NCBI GenBank assembly: GCA_036659415.1
Contig: JAVXCQ010000018.1
Location: 1 to 47,226 of the forward strand
Source: JAVXCQ01 sp036659415
Lineage (GTDB): Bacteria; Bacillota; Negativicutes; Acidaminococcales; Acidaminococcaceae
Length of the DNA stretch: 47,226 bases
Reading direction: 5' to 3'
The position numbers and the translations under genes were made by a program. The notes under the pieces are model-generated. The model had not been told where the DNA came from and did no database searches. It was given only the letters and a program-made list of their open reading frames with translations. Shown here one piece after another: positions 35,815-45,604 of this stretch; the first letter of the stretch is position 1, and every line of letters begins with the position of its first letter.

Positions 35815-38800
35815 CTGCAGCTACCCCTTTCTTTGGTAATAGCCGCCCTATCGTTTGATAAAGCAGCTCAGCATCAATAGGTTTAGCCAGATGTGCATTC
35901 ATTCCGGCATTTTTAGATTTAGCTATATCCTCCGCAAAGGCATTAGCACTCATCGCAATAATAGGCACTGCTTGCGCCCAACGGTTAGCCAAAGCACGAA
36001 TACCCTTAGCCGCTGCTAGCCCGTCCAGCACCGGCATTCTGATGTCCATCAGCACCAAATCATAAGTATGCTCTGGGCTGGCGGCAAACATATCTAAACC
36101 AATTTGCCCGTTTTCCGCCACCTCTACGCTAGCGTGCTTAAACTCCAAGAGCTTTTTAGCCACTAACACATTAATCTGATGGTCTTCCACCAATAAGAAA
36201 CGTCGTCCGCTAAAGTCGTAGGTAACATTGTCTGCTTCCTTATCCCATTCCTCGCCACTAAGTACCTCGGTAGCATCCATGATTTCCAAAGGTAGGACAA
36301 CACGAAAAACAGTGCCCTCACCTAGCACGCTACTAACAGTAATATCCCCACCCATGAGTTGGGCAAGATTTTTGGAAATCGCCAGGCCTAGTCCACTGCC
36401 ACCATAACCAGAATTAGCACCATTGTGTTCTTGGGAAAAAGGCTTAAAAAGATTAGGCAAGAATGCTGGGCTAATACCAATCCCAGTATCACTGACTTGG
36501 AAACAAAGTGTTGCCCGCTGACCAACTAGCTCCCTTTGCGTAATATCTAAATGCACACTCCCACCCGTAGGTGTGAATTTAACGGCATTGGTCAAGACAT
36601 TAATCAATATTTGTTGCAGTTTAACCCCATCACCCCAGTAATTATGTGGGCACCCCTCAAATTTTGTCACGGTGAACTCTACGCCCTTGGCTTCTGCCTG
36701 GGCTTTAATAATCGTACTAATTGCTTCCAAACATTTTTGACAAACAATAACGTCATTTTTAAGGGTTACTTTACCACTTTCGATTTTCGACATATCCAAA
36801 ATGCCATTAATGAGCAACAGTAAATACTGGGCGGCATAAAGGGCTTTTTCAAGACTATCCGTCACTAGTGCGCGGTCGTCCACCCTTTGCAGAGCAATTT
36901 GCTCCAAGCCAATAATAGCATTCATCGGTGTGCGTATTTCATGACTAATGCGGGAAAGAAATTCCGATTTAGCCGCATTGGCGTGTTCTGCCATGGCAAC
37001 AGCTGCAACCAGCTCCTGATTTCTTTGCTCTTGCTCCGCCACTGCCGCCGTAATATCGTTACGGGTCATGAGAAAATTTTTAATTTCCTTGTTGATATAG
37101 CTGAAACGTAATTGTTTTTGTAAAATATCACCGTGAACATTGGGTACACGATAAAAAATATTATAAGTAGCATAAGCATCTAGTTGAGCAAGAATGTTTT
37201 TAATCGTCATTGCTTGTGCTACCCGCTCGGCATCTTCCGCACAAACATAGTGCCGCACATAGCTTTGAGTTTCCTCTTCAAAGTGCACACTTTCATGTTC
37301 ATAAACATTACCCAAAGCTTTCTCACTGTAACGCACTGCGGTGTTTTTTTCTCCATCCACTACCACCAAAAAATCATAATCTGTTTTGATAATAGTGTTC
37401 ATTACGTTTTGCATAGTTCTTTCATTCGTAATATTAGTAGAATAGATAAAAGCCACCACTTCATTGGTTTCTGTCTTTTTCATCATATGGGCAGTAACAA
37501 CCGTCCAATAGCGCCGTCCACCCAGCTTCCGTGTCAGTTCCAGGGTTAAAGTTCTGCTACCAGTGGCGAATTTATACAGCATCGCCTCCCGATTAAAGGT
37601 CGCCCGACATTGCTCTTGCATCTCCGGCGTCGCAAGCTCGGTCGCAACTTGGTCAAAATACTCCTGGGCAGTGGTTGCTGCGCTCATGTGTCCCATGATT
37701 TCCGCAAAAATGCTTTTATAATCCAAGATAGTATTCTTGGTCAGATTAACGTTAATAGAAGCCATTGTCGCCTTTTGTATGGCTTGTCGATAAGATAGCT
37801 CTTCCCGATATCGTTTTTCCGCTTCTTTTTCTTTCGTAACATCCTGCCCCACACAGTAGGCTTTAGCAGGCTGACCATTTTCGTCAAACATATTAGTATA
37901 AGTTACCCGTTCACACCAAAATTCTTCCTCCGGTCGTTCTCTAATCCACAGTTCCTCCGTCACCTCTAAGACCCCATGTTTTAATTTTTCTATCATGTCA
38001 AAGAGTAAAATTTTACTATCTTCTCTAATATGTCCTTCTTCCGTAACTGAGCGTAAATAGTTGGTAATCACAGGATTTGCAGAATTTATTCTCGGAGATG
38101 TGGAAAACATCGTCATGGTATCTGTCTTATAAGTATATTCCCAGATATTAATATTGGAAGCCTTGGCCGCCATGGCATAGCGCAATTGACTTTCCCGCAA
38201 AGCTTGCTCAACTTTAATCTGTTCATGCACGTCCGTAAAAACCGTATAAAGCACCGGTTCGCCTTCTTGTAAGTTCATTACTTGGCCGGAAACTCTCAGC
38301 CAGCGATAATTACCAGCTTTTTGCACAATCCGGTGCGTATAAGTAAATTTTCCTTTTTCTTTAACTGCGGTTTGGATAACGTCAATTAAACCTTGCCTAT
38401 CAGCAGGGTGCAAAATGTCCAAGGTTGATTGACTGGTTGCCTTTTGGTATTCTTCTAGGGTCATGCCGCAGAGCTTGTTCAAACCGGCACTGATAAACAA
38501 GGGGGTAAACTGTGCATTAAGTTCATATACCCCAACGCCGCCGGGAATAGCATTAATAAGCGTTTCATATTTGCGCTCATCCGCAAGAATGACTGCTTCC
38601 AATTGTTTTTGGGCCGTAATATTTGTATAGTAGGCGAAGATCAGCTCTTCACCCTTTTCATTAACAATATGGCGAGAATTTTGGTTCACCCAAATATAGC
38701 TACCATCTTTTTTCACTGCTCGATAAACAATTTCATAAGGTTCAAAGTGACCAGTGCGTTGAGTTGCGGCCACTTTAATCTGAGGTAAGTCCTCTGGTGC

Positions 38801-38986
38801 TACCAGCTTCCACGCAGAACCTTGATAAGCTTGAGTTAGCTCTTCCGCATCAGCAAATCCCAGCATGGTAGCAAACATGGCATTCGCGAAAACAATGTGA
38901 AGGTCAGCAGAAGCTTTTACCAGTAAAAGTCCCAAGGGCAAAGATAGCTCCAGTAAATCCACTTGGCTTGCAGTAAGCTTTTGCAT
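35804..38986 (-). CDS. Soluble hybrid histidine kinase: multi-PAS-HisKA-HATPase-REC
   Basis: A 1060-aa cytosolic kinase. Three clear PAS domains occupy about 1-400 (AVKKDGSYIWVNQNSRHI and IVQKAGNYRWLRVSG mark their ends). The shared sensor core follows (INVNLTKN; KTDYDFLVVVD). HisKA shows SHEIRTPMNAI with His682, the ATPase domain NAVKFTPTGG, DTGIGIS and GSGLGLAISK, and the receiver Asp981 (VLMDIRMP) with LAKPID. The frame is open back to 39067, but AAGGAGG lies 9 nt before the ATG at 38986 (GTG 38989 is the alternative). This gives a 4-nt gap from the previous stop. A signal such as redox state or a ligand cannot be named from sequence. Confidence 0.9.
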   Translation of the reverse strand: MQKLTASQVDLLELSLPLGLLLVKASADLHIVFANAMFATMLGFADAEELTQAYQGSAWKLVAPEDLPQIKVAATQRTGHFEPYEIVYRAVKKDGSYIWVNQNSRHIVNEKGEELIFAYYTNITAQKQLEAVILADERKYETLINAIPGGVGVYELNAQFTPLFISAGLNKLCGMTLEEYQKATSQSTLDILHPADRQGLIDVIQTAVKEKGKFTYTHRIVQKAGNYRWLRVSGQVMNLQEGEPVLYTVFTDVHEQIKVEQALRESQLRYAMAAKASNINIWEYTYKTDTMTMFSTSPRINSANPVITNYLRSVTEEGHIREDSKILLFDMIEKLKHGVLEVTEELWIRERPEEEFWCERVTYTNMFDENGQPAKAYCVGQDVTKEKEAEKRYREELSYRQAIQKATMASINVNLTKNTILDYKSIFAEIMGHMSAATTAQEYFDQVATELATPEMQEQCRATFNREAMLYKFATGSRTLTLELTRKLGGRRYWTVVTAHMMKKTETNEVVAFIYSTNITNERTMQNVMNTIIKTDYDFLVVVDGEKNTAVRYSEKALGNVYEHESVHFEEETQSYVRHYVCAEDAERVAQAMTIKNILAQLDAYATYNIFYRVPNVHGDILQKQLRFSYINKEIKNFLMTRNDITAAVAEQEQRNQELVAAVAMAEHANAAKSEFLSRISHEIRTPMNAIIGLEQIALQRVDDRALVTDSLEKALYAAQYLLLLINGILDMSKIESGKVTLKNDVIVCQKCLEAISTIIKAQAEAKGVEFTVTKFEGCPHNYWGDGVKLQQILINVLTNAVKFTPTGGSVHLDITQRELVGQRATLCFQVSDTGIGISPAFLPNLFKPFSQEHNGANSGYGGSGLGLAISKNLAQLMGGDITVSSVLGEGTVFRVVLPLEIMDATEVLSGEEWDKEADNVTYDFSGRRFLLVEDHQINVLVAKKLLEFKHASVEVAENGQIGLDMFAASPEHTYDLVLMDIRMPVLDGLAAAKGIRALANRWAQAVPIIAMSANAFAEDIAKSKNAGMNAHLAKPIDAELLYQTIGRLLPKKGVAAGEE

Positions 38987-38990
38987 CACT

Positions 38991-41816
38991 TCATTCCTCC
39001 TTTTGTAAAAACCTTTGTAGCGTTTGATATAATAGTGCAGGTTCAATCGGTTTGGCCAAATGAGCATTCATACCGGCAGCCTGCGTTTGCTCAATATCTT
39101 CCTCAAAGGCATTAGCTGTCATAGCAATAATAGGAATAGTTGTAGCATCAGCCTTGCGCAACTGGCGAATAGATCTGGCTGCCGTTAAACCGTCCATAAC
39201 CGGCATCCGAATATCCATCAAAATAGCATCGTAATAACCTGTTTCATGCTGGGCAAAGTTTTCAATCGCCTGCAAACCATTTTCAGCGACCTCTACCTGT
39301 AAGTTTTTCTTAAGCAGCAGCTTTTTAGCGACTTCAATATTGAGCAAGTGGTCTTCAACTAACAACACACGCTTGCCAGAAAAGTCCAGTTCTTTCGCCG
39401 CTATTGGTGCTAGCCCCTGCTGTTTAGCCGTATAGAGTTTTTCAAAAGTCGAACAAAGGGAAGCTTTAAACAAAGGTTTTGAAATCAACATATTGACCCC
39501 AGCTTGTTTGGCTTCCACTTCAATCGCCGCCCAGTCATAGGCAGTCATAATAATAATCGTAACCTCCGGTCCCACAATTTTGCGGATTGCCCTTGTCGTA
39601 GCAATGCCATCCATATCCGGCATCTTCCAATCCACCAGGATAATATCGTAGCACTCCCGTTTTTCCCATTTCTCCTCTACTACTTCCACCGCTTTAGCTC
39701 CGGAAATCACGTATTCTGCCTGCATCCGCATATCTGCCAATACTTGTTTCGTATGTTGGCAAATAATAATATCATCATCGACAATTAATGCCCGCAGGTT
39801 TTCCAAACGCACATTATTTTTTGCTTTGACGGCTCGCTTGCTCGCCTCGGAAATACCTAGTTTAACTGTGACAGCAAACTCGCTACCGACACCTTCAATA
39901 CTATTCACGCTGATCTTCCCATCCATCAAATTAATTAAGTTTTTACAGATAGCCAGCCCTAACCCCGTACCACCATAGGGACTGGTAGCACCGATGTTGA
40001 CCTGCTCAAAAGGCTCAAAAAGCCGGGGCATGAAATTGGCACTAATGCCGATACCGGTATCATTAACCGTGAATTTCATCACAGCCTCTTCTTGGTTAAG
40101 CTTTTCTTGATGTACAATAAATTGCACTTTACCCCCACGTGGTGTAAATTTAATAGCGTTGCTAATGAGATTGATTAAGATTTGTTGCAATTTCATGGCA
40201 TCGCCTATATATTCCTCTTCAGTAAAGCTGGTTAAAATCGCGTCATATTCTACCCCTTTTTCCTGGGCTTGCAGATGACAAATACTATTAATCCCCTTGA
40301 TGAATTCTTCAAAGGGAATTTTATCCTGACGTAGTAGTGCCTTGCCACTTTCTATTCTGGACATATCCAAAATATCATTAATAAGTGACAGCAAAAACCG
40401 CGCCGAAATGCCCACCTTGGACAGATATTCAGCGACCTGCGTTGGGTCATTGACACAACCGGCAGCCAAAGTAGACATACCAATAATAGCATTCATCGGT
40501 GTTCTGATTTCATGACTCATGCGAGAAAGAAATTCAGATTTAGCTTGATTCGCCTGCTCTGCCGCCAATAGTGCATCTCTGAGCACTGCATTTTTGCGTA
40601 GTTCGTCATTATAAAGGTTAGTAATATCTGTGCGCGTCAGCACGATTTTCGTCTGCCGCTGATCGAGATAGGAAAACTGCAACTTTTTGTAACTAATACT
40701 GCCATCAGCTTCCTTGACACGGCAATAAGAAGTATAAATATCCTGCTTGTCTAGCTGGGCAAACACATTAGCATAGGACATTTCTTGAATATTGCGCTCA
40801 ATATCTTCCTCCACTAAAAAAGCATGGGCAAACCTGGTCACTTCCTCTTCATAGGTTCGAGCATTAAGAAGCGGTAACGGTGTTTGAGCACCGTCTTGGC
40901 CAAAAATCGTATACCCGCCAGTCGGGATATCCAACAGTGCCAGATAATCATAGTCGATATTCACAACTTTATATACCAGGGCACGTGCCAACTTCTGTTG
41001 GTCAATATCCAGGGCATAAATATACGCCTCAACATCACTATTTTGAGGATTTTGGAACATATCTAGTTCAATGCGGATCCAAAGGATTTTGTCAGGGGAA
41101 AATTCCACATAAGAGTCTTGCACCAAACTGGTTTTACCGGACCAAAAGCTTTTCAGCAACTGCTCACGATTAAAAAGACTTTTATATTGAGCCAATTCTT
41201 CCGCATCCAGGTGCGTCGCATATTCTAGTTCAAAAAAGCCATCCACCGTGCCCTTGTCACTAAAAGTTAAAATTCTCGGTACGTCGCTTTGACCGTCTTC
41301 GCAAGTGTTATGCGTTAAATTCATCTTAAAAGAACCCAGCACGTCTTTATTATGAACCTTGCGCCATTTAATTTCTTCTTGATAGCGTTCTTCCAGCCGA
41401 ACCCGTTCGGAAATATCAATCGCCGTCCCAATCGCTTTAAACGGCTTACCCAGTTCATCAAAAATGGTTGTATAGGCAATTTCATACCACCAACAAAATT
41501 CATGGTTATCATCCCACCAGCGACCGACACTTTTGGCGGTCGGCTCTCCAGCCAAAACCTTGTCAAACATAGCCATAAACGCCGGCACATCCTCTTTATG
41601 CAAAGGGCTTATTGCTTCTGTAAACACTTCCGGCACCCTTGGAATAACCTTCATCGTATCAAAAATCTTCATATGAGTGGAGTTATTTAGATCATAAATC
41701 GTCCTACTGGCAAAATCAAACATCCAAATAGTAACCCCGCACTGCTTCGCCGCCTGTGCATAAGTTGCTTCTATTAATTTAATGTTTTCCTCTGGCGATC
41801 GCCTAGGATTATACAT
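38991..41816 (-). CDS. Soluble hybrid histidine kinase: PAS-sensor core-HisKA-HATPase-REC-REC
   Basis: A 941-aa cytosolic kinase. A PAS domain (20-140) precedes the two-part sensor core: module one around FKMNLTHNT (163-171) and module two starting NIDYDYLALLD (286-296). HisKA has SHEIRTPMNAI with His435. The ATPase domain shows NAIKFTPRGG, NDTGIGIS and GTGLGLAICK. Two receivers follow: the first with ILVDWKMP, the second with ILMDIRMP (Asp868) and LAKPIE. All key residues are present in both receivers. It overlaps the 41809 gene by 8 nt and leads by 4 nt into the next kinase, so the proteins are made together. It lacks the long PAS array of its neighbours. Confidence 0.9.
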   Translation of the reverse strand: MYNPRRSPEENIKLIEATYAQAAKQCGVTIWMFDFASRTIYDLNNSTHMKIFDTMKVIPRVPEVFTEAISPLHKEDVPAFMAMFDKVLAGEPTAKSVGRWWDDNHEFCWWYEIAYTTIFDELGKPFKAIGTAIDISERVRLEERYQEEIKWRKVHNKDVLGSFKMNLTHNTCEDGQSDVPRILTFSDKGTVDGFFELEYATHLDAEELAQYKSLFNREQLLKSFWSGKTSLVQDSYVEFSPDKILWIRIELDMFQNPQNSDVEAYIYALDIDQQKLARALVYKVVNIDYDYLALLDIPTGGYTIFGQDGAQTPLPLLNARTYEEEVTRFAHAFLVEEDIERNIQEMSYANVFAQLDKQDIYTSYCRVKEADGSISYKKLQFSYLDQRQTKIVLTRTDITNLYNDELRKNAVLRDALLAAEQANQAKSEFLSRMSHEIRTPMNAIIGMSTLAAGCVNDPTQVAEYLSKVGISARFLLSLINDILDMSRIESGKALLRQDKIPFEEFIKGINSICHLQAQEKGVEYDAILTSFTEEEYIGDAMKLQQILINLISNAIKFTPRGGKVQFIVHQEKLNQEEAVMKFTVNDTGIGISANFMPRLFEPFEQVNIGATSPYGGTGLGLAICKNLINLMDGKISVNSIEGVGSEFAVTVKLGISEASKRAVKAKNNVRLENLRALIVDDDIIICQHTKQVLADMRMQAEYVISGAKAVEVVEEKWEKRECYDIILVDWKMPDMDGIATTRAIRKIVGPEVTIIIMTAYDWAAIEVEAKQAGVNMLISKPLFKASLCSTFEKLYTAKQQGLAPIAAKELDFSGKRVLLVEDHLLNIEVAKKLLLKKNLQVEVAENGLQAIENFAQHETGYYDAILMDIRMPVMDGLTAARSIRQLRKADATTIPIIAMTANAFEEDIEQTQAAGMNAHLAKPIEPALLYQTLQRFLQKEE

Positions 41817-44800
41817 TACAGCTCGCTCCCCTCTTCAACTTCGCATCCTGTTCAATTGTTGAGATATCCACTGCCACTTCCAAGTGCAGCAATGCTCCGT
41901 TCCGCTCAAGGTCTTTGCCCCGCATTAAAAATACCCGCCCGCTGTTGGGTGACTGAAAGACTCTCGTGTAGACTTGCTGCACAGACATTTTAGCCCAAGA
42001 ACAAAATTCACAAGGTGCCTTCTTATGCATTAAAACTTCATAACACTTTTTACCTTGACACTCATTTTGCGTCACACCGGCAAATTTACAAACATTATCA
42101 TTAGCGTAAAGTAATTCATAAGTGCTTTTATCACAAACATAAATAAAATCGTTAATCTCCGCCAGCACACTTTCCGCATCAGTAAGCCACTTACTATCCA
42201 CCTGCGCCTCACCATAAATCGCCGCCGTATTCCTGCCATTACATTTTGCATTGTAGAGCGCTTTATCCGTATTTTGGTACAAGGCCGCAAAAGAAGGTAC
42301 CTCTTCCGAAGAAACCGCTGCACCTACCGAGCAAGTAATTCCTGCGTGCTTGCCGTCTAGCTCAATACTAGCAATGCTATCACACAATTGTTTGGCTTTT
42401 TTTTCAAGCAGAAACTTTTTAGGCATATTTTCTATAAAGATGGCAAACTCATCGCCACCCATACGGCCAATAATATCTTCTTTTCTAAAAACCTGGCGTA
42501 ACTTTTCAGCCACCGCGCAAATTACCTTATCACCATAGTCATGCCCTGAGGTATCATTAATCTTCTTAAAATTATCAATATCTAGCATCAACATCACACA
42601 AGGAACTTTGGTATTAGCTAAACGTTGAGAAATCATAACCTCAGTACTAACTCGATTGAGCAAACCTGTCATCAGGTCTGTTTTGACCTGCTCCGACATC
42701 GTATTATATTCACGTACCATTTCTTTAAACCGATGGTTCGCCTCTAGCACATTCTGCACTCTGCGCACTACTACTTCTGGAATAAAAGGCTTCACAATAT
42801 AGTCATTGGCGCCTAGTGTAAAAGTACTAACCTGCTGCTGTGCACTATCGTCAGCCGTAATCATAATGACAGGAATACCATCTAATTCTGGCGACTTTTT
42901 CTTGTACTGCAAAAACTCTTTGCCATCCATCAGCGGCATACTAATATCCAATAAAATTAAATCTACATTATTTTGCTGATCGTGTAAACATTCAATGGCC
43001 TCAAGACCATTGGCAGCTTCTAAAAAAGTAAATCTATTTTGGAGAATTTTCTTTAAAATAACCCGATTAATCGCCGCATCATCTACAATGAGCACCGTAT
43101 TGGTTTCTTGACGGTTGGTAAGTAGTACTTCCCTATATTTTTGCAACTCGGAATCAAGTTCTTTGCGCATGGTAATATCCGTCAATTCGCCGATTAAAAT
43201 ATGCTTATTCCCCGCTACAGACACATACCGTAGCCGAGCATGGAGCCATAGCGGTGTACCCATGACCCGCCGGCGCATATATTCACATTCGGCAGTCCCC
43301 CTTGTGGCCACACAAACACGAAAAGCATTGAGTAGCGCCTCACGGCTTTCCTCATCAATTAAGTTCAATAAATCAGGCACCTTGGTCAGCATAGCGTCAG
43401 AACCTAACAACGCATAATAAGCTTCGTTGACCCGCAGAATTTCAATCTTTTCACCCACGAATTCATAAATAGCCGCTGCTTGCAAGGCATCACTAAATAA
43501 CCGTTTCATCTCTTGATTAACGGTAAATAAATCATTATAGCTATAATAGGTTTGTTCTTGCTTCGTTACTATTTGCTTCGTAAGTGCCGACTGCATACAC
43601 AGTTGCTCGTACTCCAGCACAGGCATCGGCCGGGCAAAATAATAGCCCTGAACATAATCACAACCCACACTGCGCAAAAACTCCACTTGCCTTGCCGTTT
43701 CCGCTCCTTCGGCAATAACAGGAATATTAAGCCATTTAGCCATACGAATAACTGACGCAACGATATTTTCACCACGTCCGGGAATTTCTGTAGCCGATAA
43801 AAACCGCATATCAATTTTTAAAATATCAATCATAATATCTTTTAAAATAGCTAAAGAGGAATAACCGCTACCAAAATCATCCATCATAATGGTAAACCCA
43901 TGACTTTGGAGCTGAGCCATGACTTTTTTCATCGTCACCGGGTTATCCGTATACGCACTTTCCGTCAACTCCAAATTAAGAAGTGCCGGTTCTAGCTCGT
44001 AACGCTCTAGCAATTCTAAAAGATTTTCTACTAAATTAGGATTGTAAATATTAACCCGAGAAACATTCACTGAAAGCGGCTCCGGTACAATACCCTGTGC
44101 TAGCCACCCATGCAAACATTGACACGCCTGTTCCCACACATAATAATCCAGCCTGGTAATAAACCCATTGCGTTCAAAAACCGGAATAAATTCATTGGGC
44201 ATCCGCAACCCCTTTTGTGGGTGCAACCACCTAACCAAAGCTTCTGCCCCACAGGGTAAATTCGTTTGAATATTATATTTAGGTTGTAAATAAATTTGAA
44301 ACTGCCCATTTTCTAAGGCAAAATTCATATCGTTAGTTATTTCCTGCTCCAGGGCTAACGACTTACTCATGCTCTCATTATAATAAGCATAAAAATCCAC
44401 GTAATTACCTTTACAACTTTTAGCCGCCAGCGTTGCCCTGTTATACATTTCTTCCACAGCAATTGTCGGCTCATCAATAACGTAAATGCCAACGGACGGT
44501 ACTATATCATAATCCGGATTGTACAAAGCCAGCGTTTGTTTAGATTGTTTAACCATCGCTTCCAGCTCTTTTTGCTGATACGGAACGCACAACCCTACAA
44601 TATCGGACTCAATTCTGCCGTACGTAGCCGGGACACATTTTTCAGCATCGACGGCCATTTGCTCAGCGATGTAGATTAAGAGCTTATCGCCCTCAGCTGC
44701 ACCAAAAAAAGAATTAATTAGTTGAAAGCGATCTACATCAAAACGCAAAAAAGCAAACTGTTGCCCAGGGTTTGCGTCCAGCATTTCCCGTGTCACAGCA

Positions 44801-45258
44801 AAAAACTTGGTTTTATTATAAATACCCGTTAAGGCATCGTATTCCGCTAAATATTTAAGTTCCTTCAATGCCGATAGCTGGCTTTTTTCAATCGCATTAT
44901 TCAAGCGGAACATGATGATGTCAGGATTGTAGGGTTTAGAAACAAAATCCCATGCACCCAAGGTTAAAGCTTTTATTTCATTATCACTATTGCGGTCGCC
45001 AGTAGTAACCACTATCGGCAAATTACGATAACCGCCATCATTTTTAAGTTCTTGCAAAACAGCATAGCCGTCCATAACAGGCATCACTAGATCCAGCATA
45101 ATAGCAACAATTTCATCTGCATACTCCCGTAGCAATTCCAAAGCTATTTGCCCGTTTTCCGCCTCTAGCACTGTATATTTTGCCGCTAAGATTTTTGCCA
45201 GAAGTTTCCTATTAACAATATCATCTTCTACCAGCAAAATAGTTTTTAACGCAAGCAT
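41809..45258 (-). CDS. Multidomain c-di-GMP protein: REC-GGDEF(degenerate)-EAL-PAS-REC-GGDEF-PAS(Cys)
   Basis: An 1149-aa cytosolic protein. Receiver one (1-125) has Asp56. A GGDEF fold (about 133-295) has lost its motif (GRIESDIVG). The EAL domain (about 305-550) keeps its active-site residues: AEALVRW, NVSRVN, LELTESA, MDDFGSGYSSL, IAEGAET and VQGYYFARPMP, so phosphodiesterase activity is likely. A PAS, a second receiver (ILLDISMP) and an intact GGDEF (934-938, with RKED at 925-928) follow. The end is a PAS-like domain with C1072, C1083 and C1086. The protein could both make and break cyclic-di-GMP. GGGGG precedes the ATG by 7 nt. It is first in the operon, feeding three hybrid kinases. Confidence 0.92.
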   Translation of the reverse strand: MLALKTILLVEDDIVNRKLLAKILAAKYTVLEAENGQIALELLREYADEIVAIMLDLVMPVMDGYAVLQELKNDGGYRNLPIVVTTGDRNSDNEIKALTLGAWDFVSKPYNPDIIMFRLNNAIEKSQLSALKELKYLAEYDALTGIYNKTKFFAVTREMLDANPGQQFAFLRFDVDRFQLINSFFGAAEGDKLLIYIAEQMAVDAEKCVPATYGRIESDIVGLCVPYQQKELEAMVKQSKQTLALYNPDYDIVPSVGIYVIDEPTIAVEEMYNRATLAAKSCKGNYVDFYAYYNESMSKSLALEQEITNDMNFALENGQFQIYLQPKYNIQTNLPCGAEALVRWLHPQKGLRMPNEFIPVFERNGFITRLDYYVWEQACQCLHGWLAQGIVPEPLSVNVSRVNIYNPNLVENLLELLERYELEPALLNLELTESAYTDNPVTMKKVMAQLQSHGFTIMMDDFGSGYSSLAILKDIMIDILKIDMRFLSATEIPGRGENIVASVIRMAKWLNIPVIAEGAETARQVEFLRSVGCDYVQGYYFARPMPVLEYEQLCMQSALTKQIVTKQEQTYYSYNDLFTVNQEMKRLFSDALQAAAIYEFVGEKIEILRVNEAYYALLGSDAMLTKVPDLLNLIDEESREALLNAFRVCVATRGTAECEYMRRRVMGTPLWLHARLRYVSVAGNKHILIGELTDITMRKELDSELQKYREVLLTNRQETNTVLIVDDAAINRVILKKILQNRFTFLEAANGLEAIECLHDQQNNVDLILLDISMPLMDGKEFLQYKKKSPELDGIPVIMITADDSAQQQVSTFTLGANDYIVKPFIPEVVVRRVQNVLEANHRFKEMVREYNTMSEQVKTDLMTGLLNRVSTEVMISQRLANTKVPCVMLMLDIDNFKKINDTSGHDYGDKVICAVAEKLRQVFRKEDIIGRMGGDEFAIFIENMPKKFLLEKKAKQLCDSIASIELDGKHAGITCSVGAAVSSEEVPSFAALYQNTDKALYNAKCNGRNTAAIYGEAQVDSKWLTDAESVLAEINDFIYVCDKSTYELLYANDNVCKFAGVTQNECQGKKCYEVLMHKKAPCEFCSWAKMSVQQVYTRVFQSPNSGRVFLMRGKDLERNGALLHLEVAVDISTIEQDAKLKRGASCNV

Positions 45259-45470
45259 TGCAGTACCCCCTTAAATTTGCGTACCAAAAGTACACATTCC
45301 CCTGTTCTTTTCCCCAACTTCTTTGCTCCTCATTGGACTGTCGCCGCTCTTCATATATAAAAACACTATTATACCCTAATATTACTTCGATTTTGTAGAA
45401 CAAGCAATACTTTTCAAGTTGCTAGTGGTAACATATTAGACCCCGCCTTGCACAAAGCTCGGTATTGCCA
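45259..45470 (-). promoter_or_regulatory. Upstream region of the signalling operon
   Basis: This 5' region of the operon has a perfect TATAAT on the minus strand (45373-45368) about 110 nt before the first ATG. The -35 is poor. No riboswitch or strong hairpin was seen in the leader. A 60-residue minus-strand frame here lacks a convincing ribosome binding site and was not called. Confidence 0.35.
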
Positions 45471-45483
45471 CTTAGTCACCTAA

Positions 45484-45560
45484 AATAAAAAAGCACTATA
45501 ATAGGTTGGGATGTGACCAAAAGGTCATATTTCCAACATTTATTATAGTGCCCAATAAAA
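45484..45560. mobile_element. MITE-like inverted-repeat insertion
   Basis: A 63-bp element (45491-45553) with perfect 11-bp terminal repeats, GCACTATAATA (45493-45503) and TATTATAGTGC (45541-45551), further internal pairing and an AAAA centre. It is flanked by AATAAAA on both sides (45484-45490 and 45554-45560). The right copy of the direct repeat lacks it and has one AATAAAA, which shows the empty site. It has no coding capacity, so a transposase would have to act in trans. The IS family is not recognised. Confidence 0.7.
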
Positions 45561-45592
45561 ATAGGGCCTTGGATTTTCATCCAAAGTCCTAT
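45561..45592 (-). terminator. Terminator copy of the tRNA-Ser fragment
   Basis: ATAGGGCCTTGGAT pairs with ATCCAAAGTCCTAT (wobbles allowed) over a TTTC loop. On the minus strand it is followed by TTTTTATT. It duplicates the hairpin at 46960-46991. Confidence 0.7.
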
Positions 45593-45604
45593 GCGTTAGT
45601 TAGG

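Noticed and set aside
45221..45403. 60-aa minus-strand gene upstream of the signalling operon
   Set aside because: No good ribosome binding site, no recognisable features, and it overlaps the operon's own start region.
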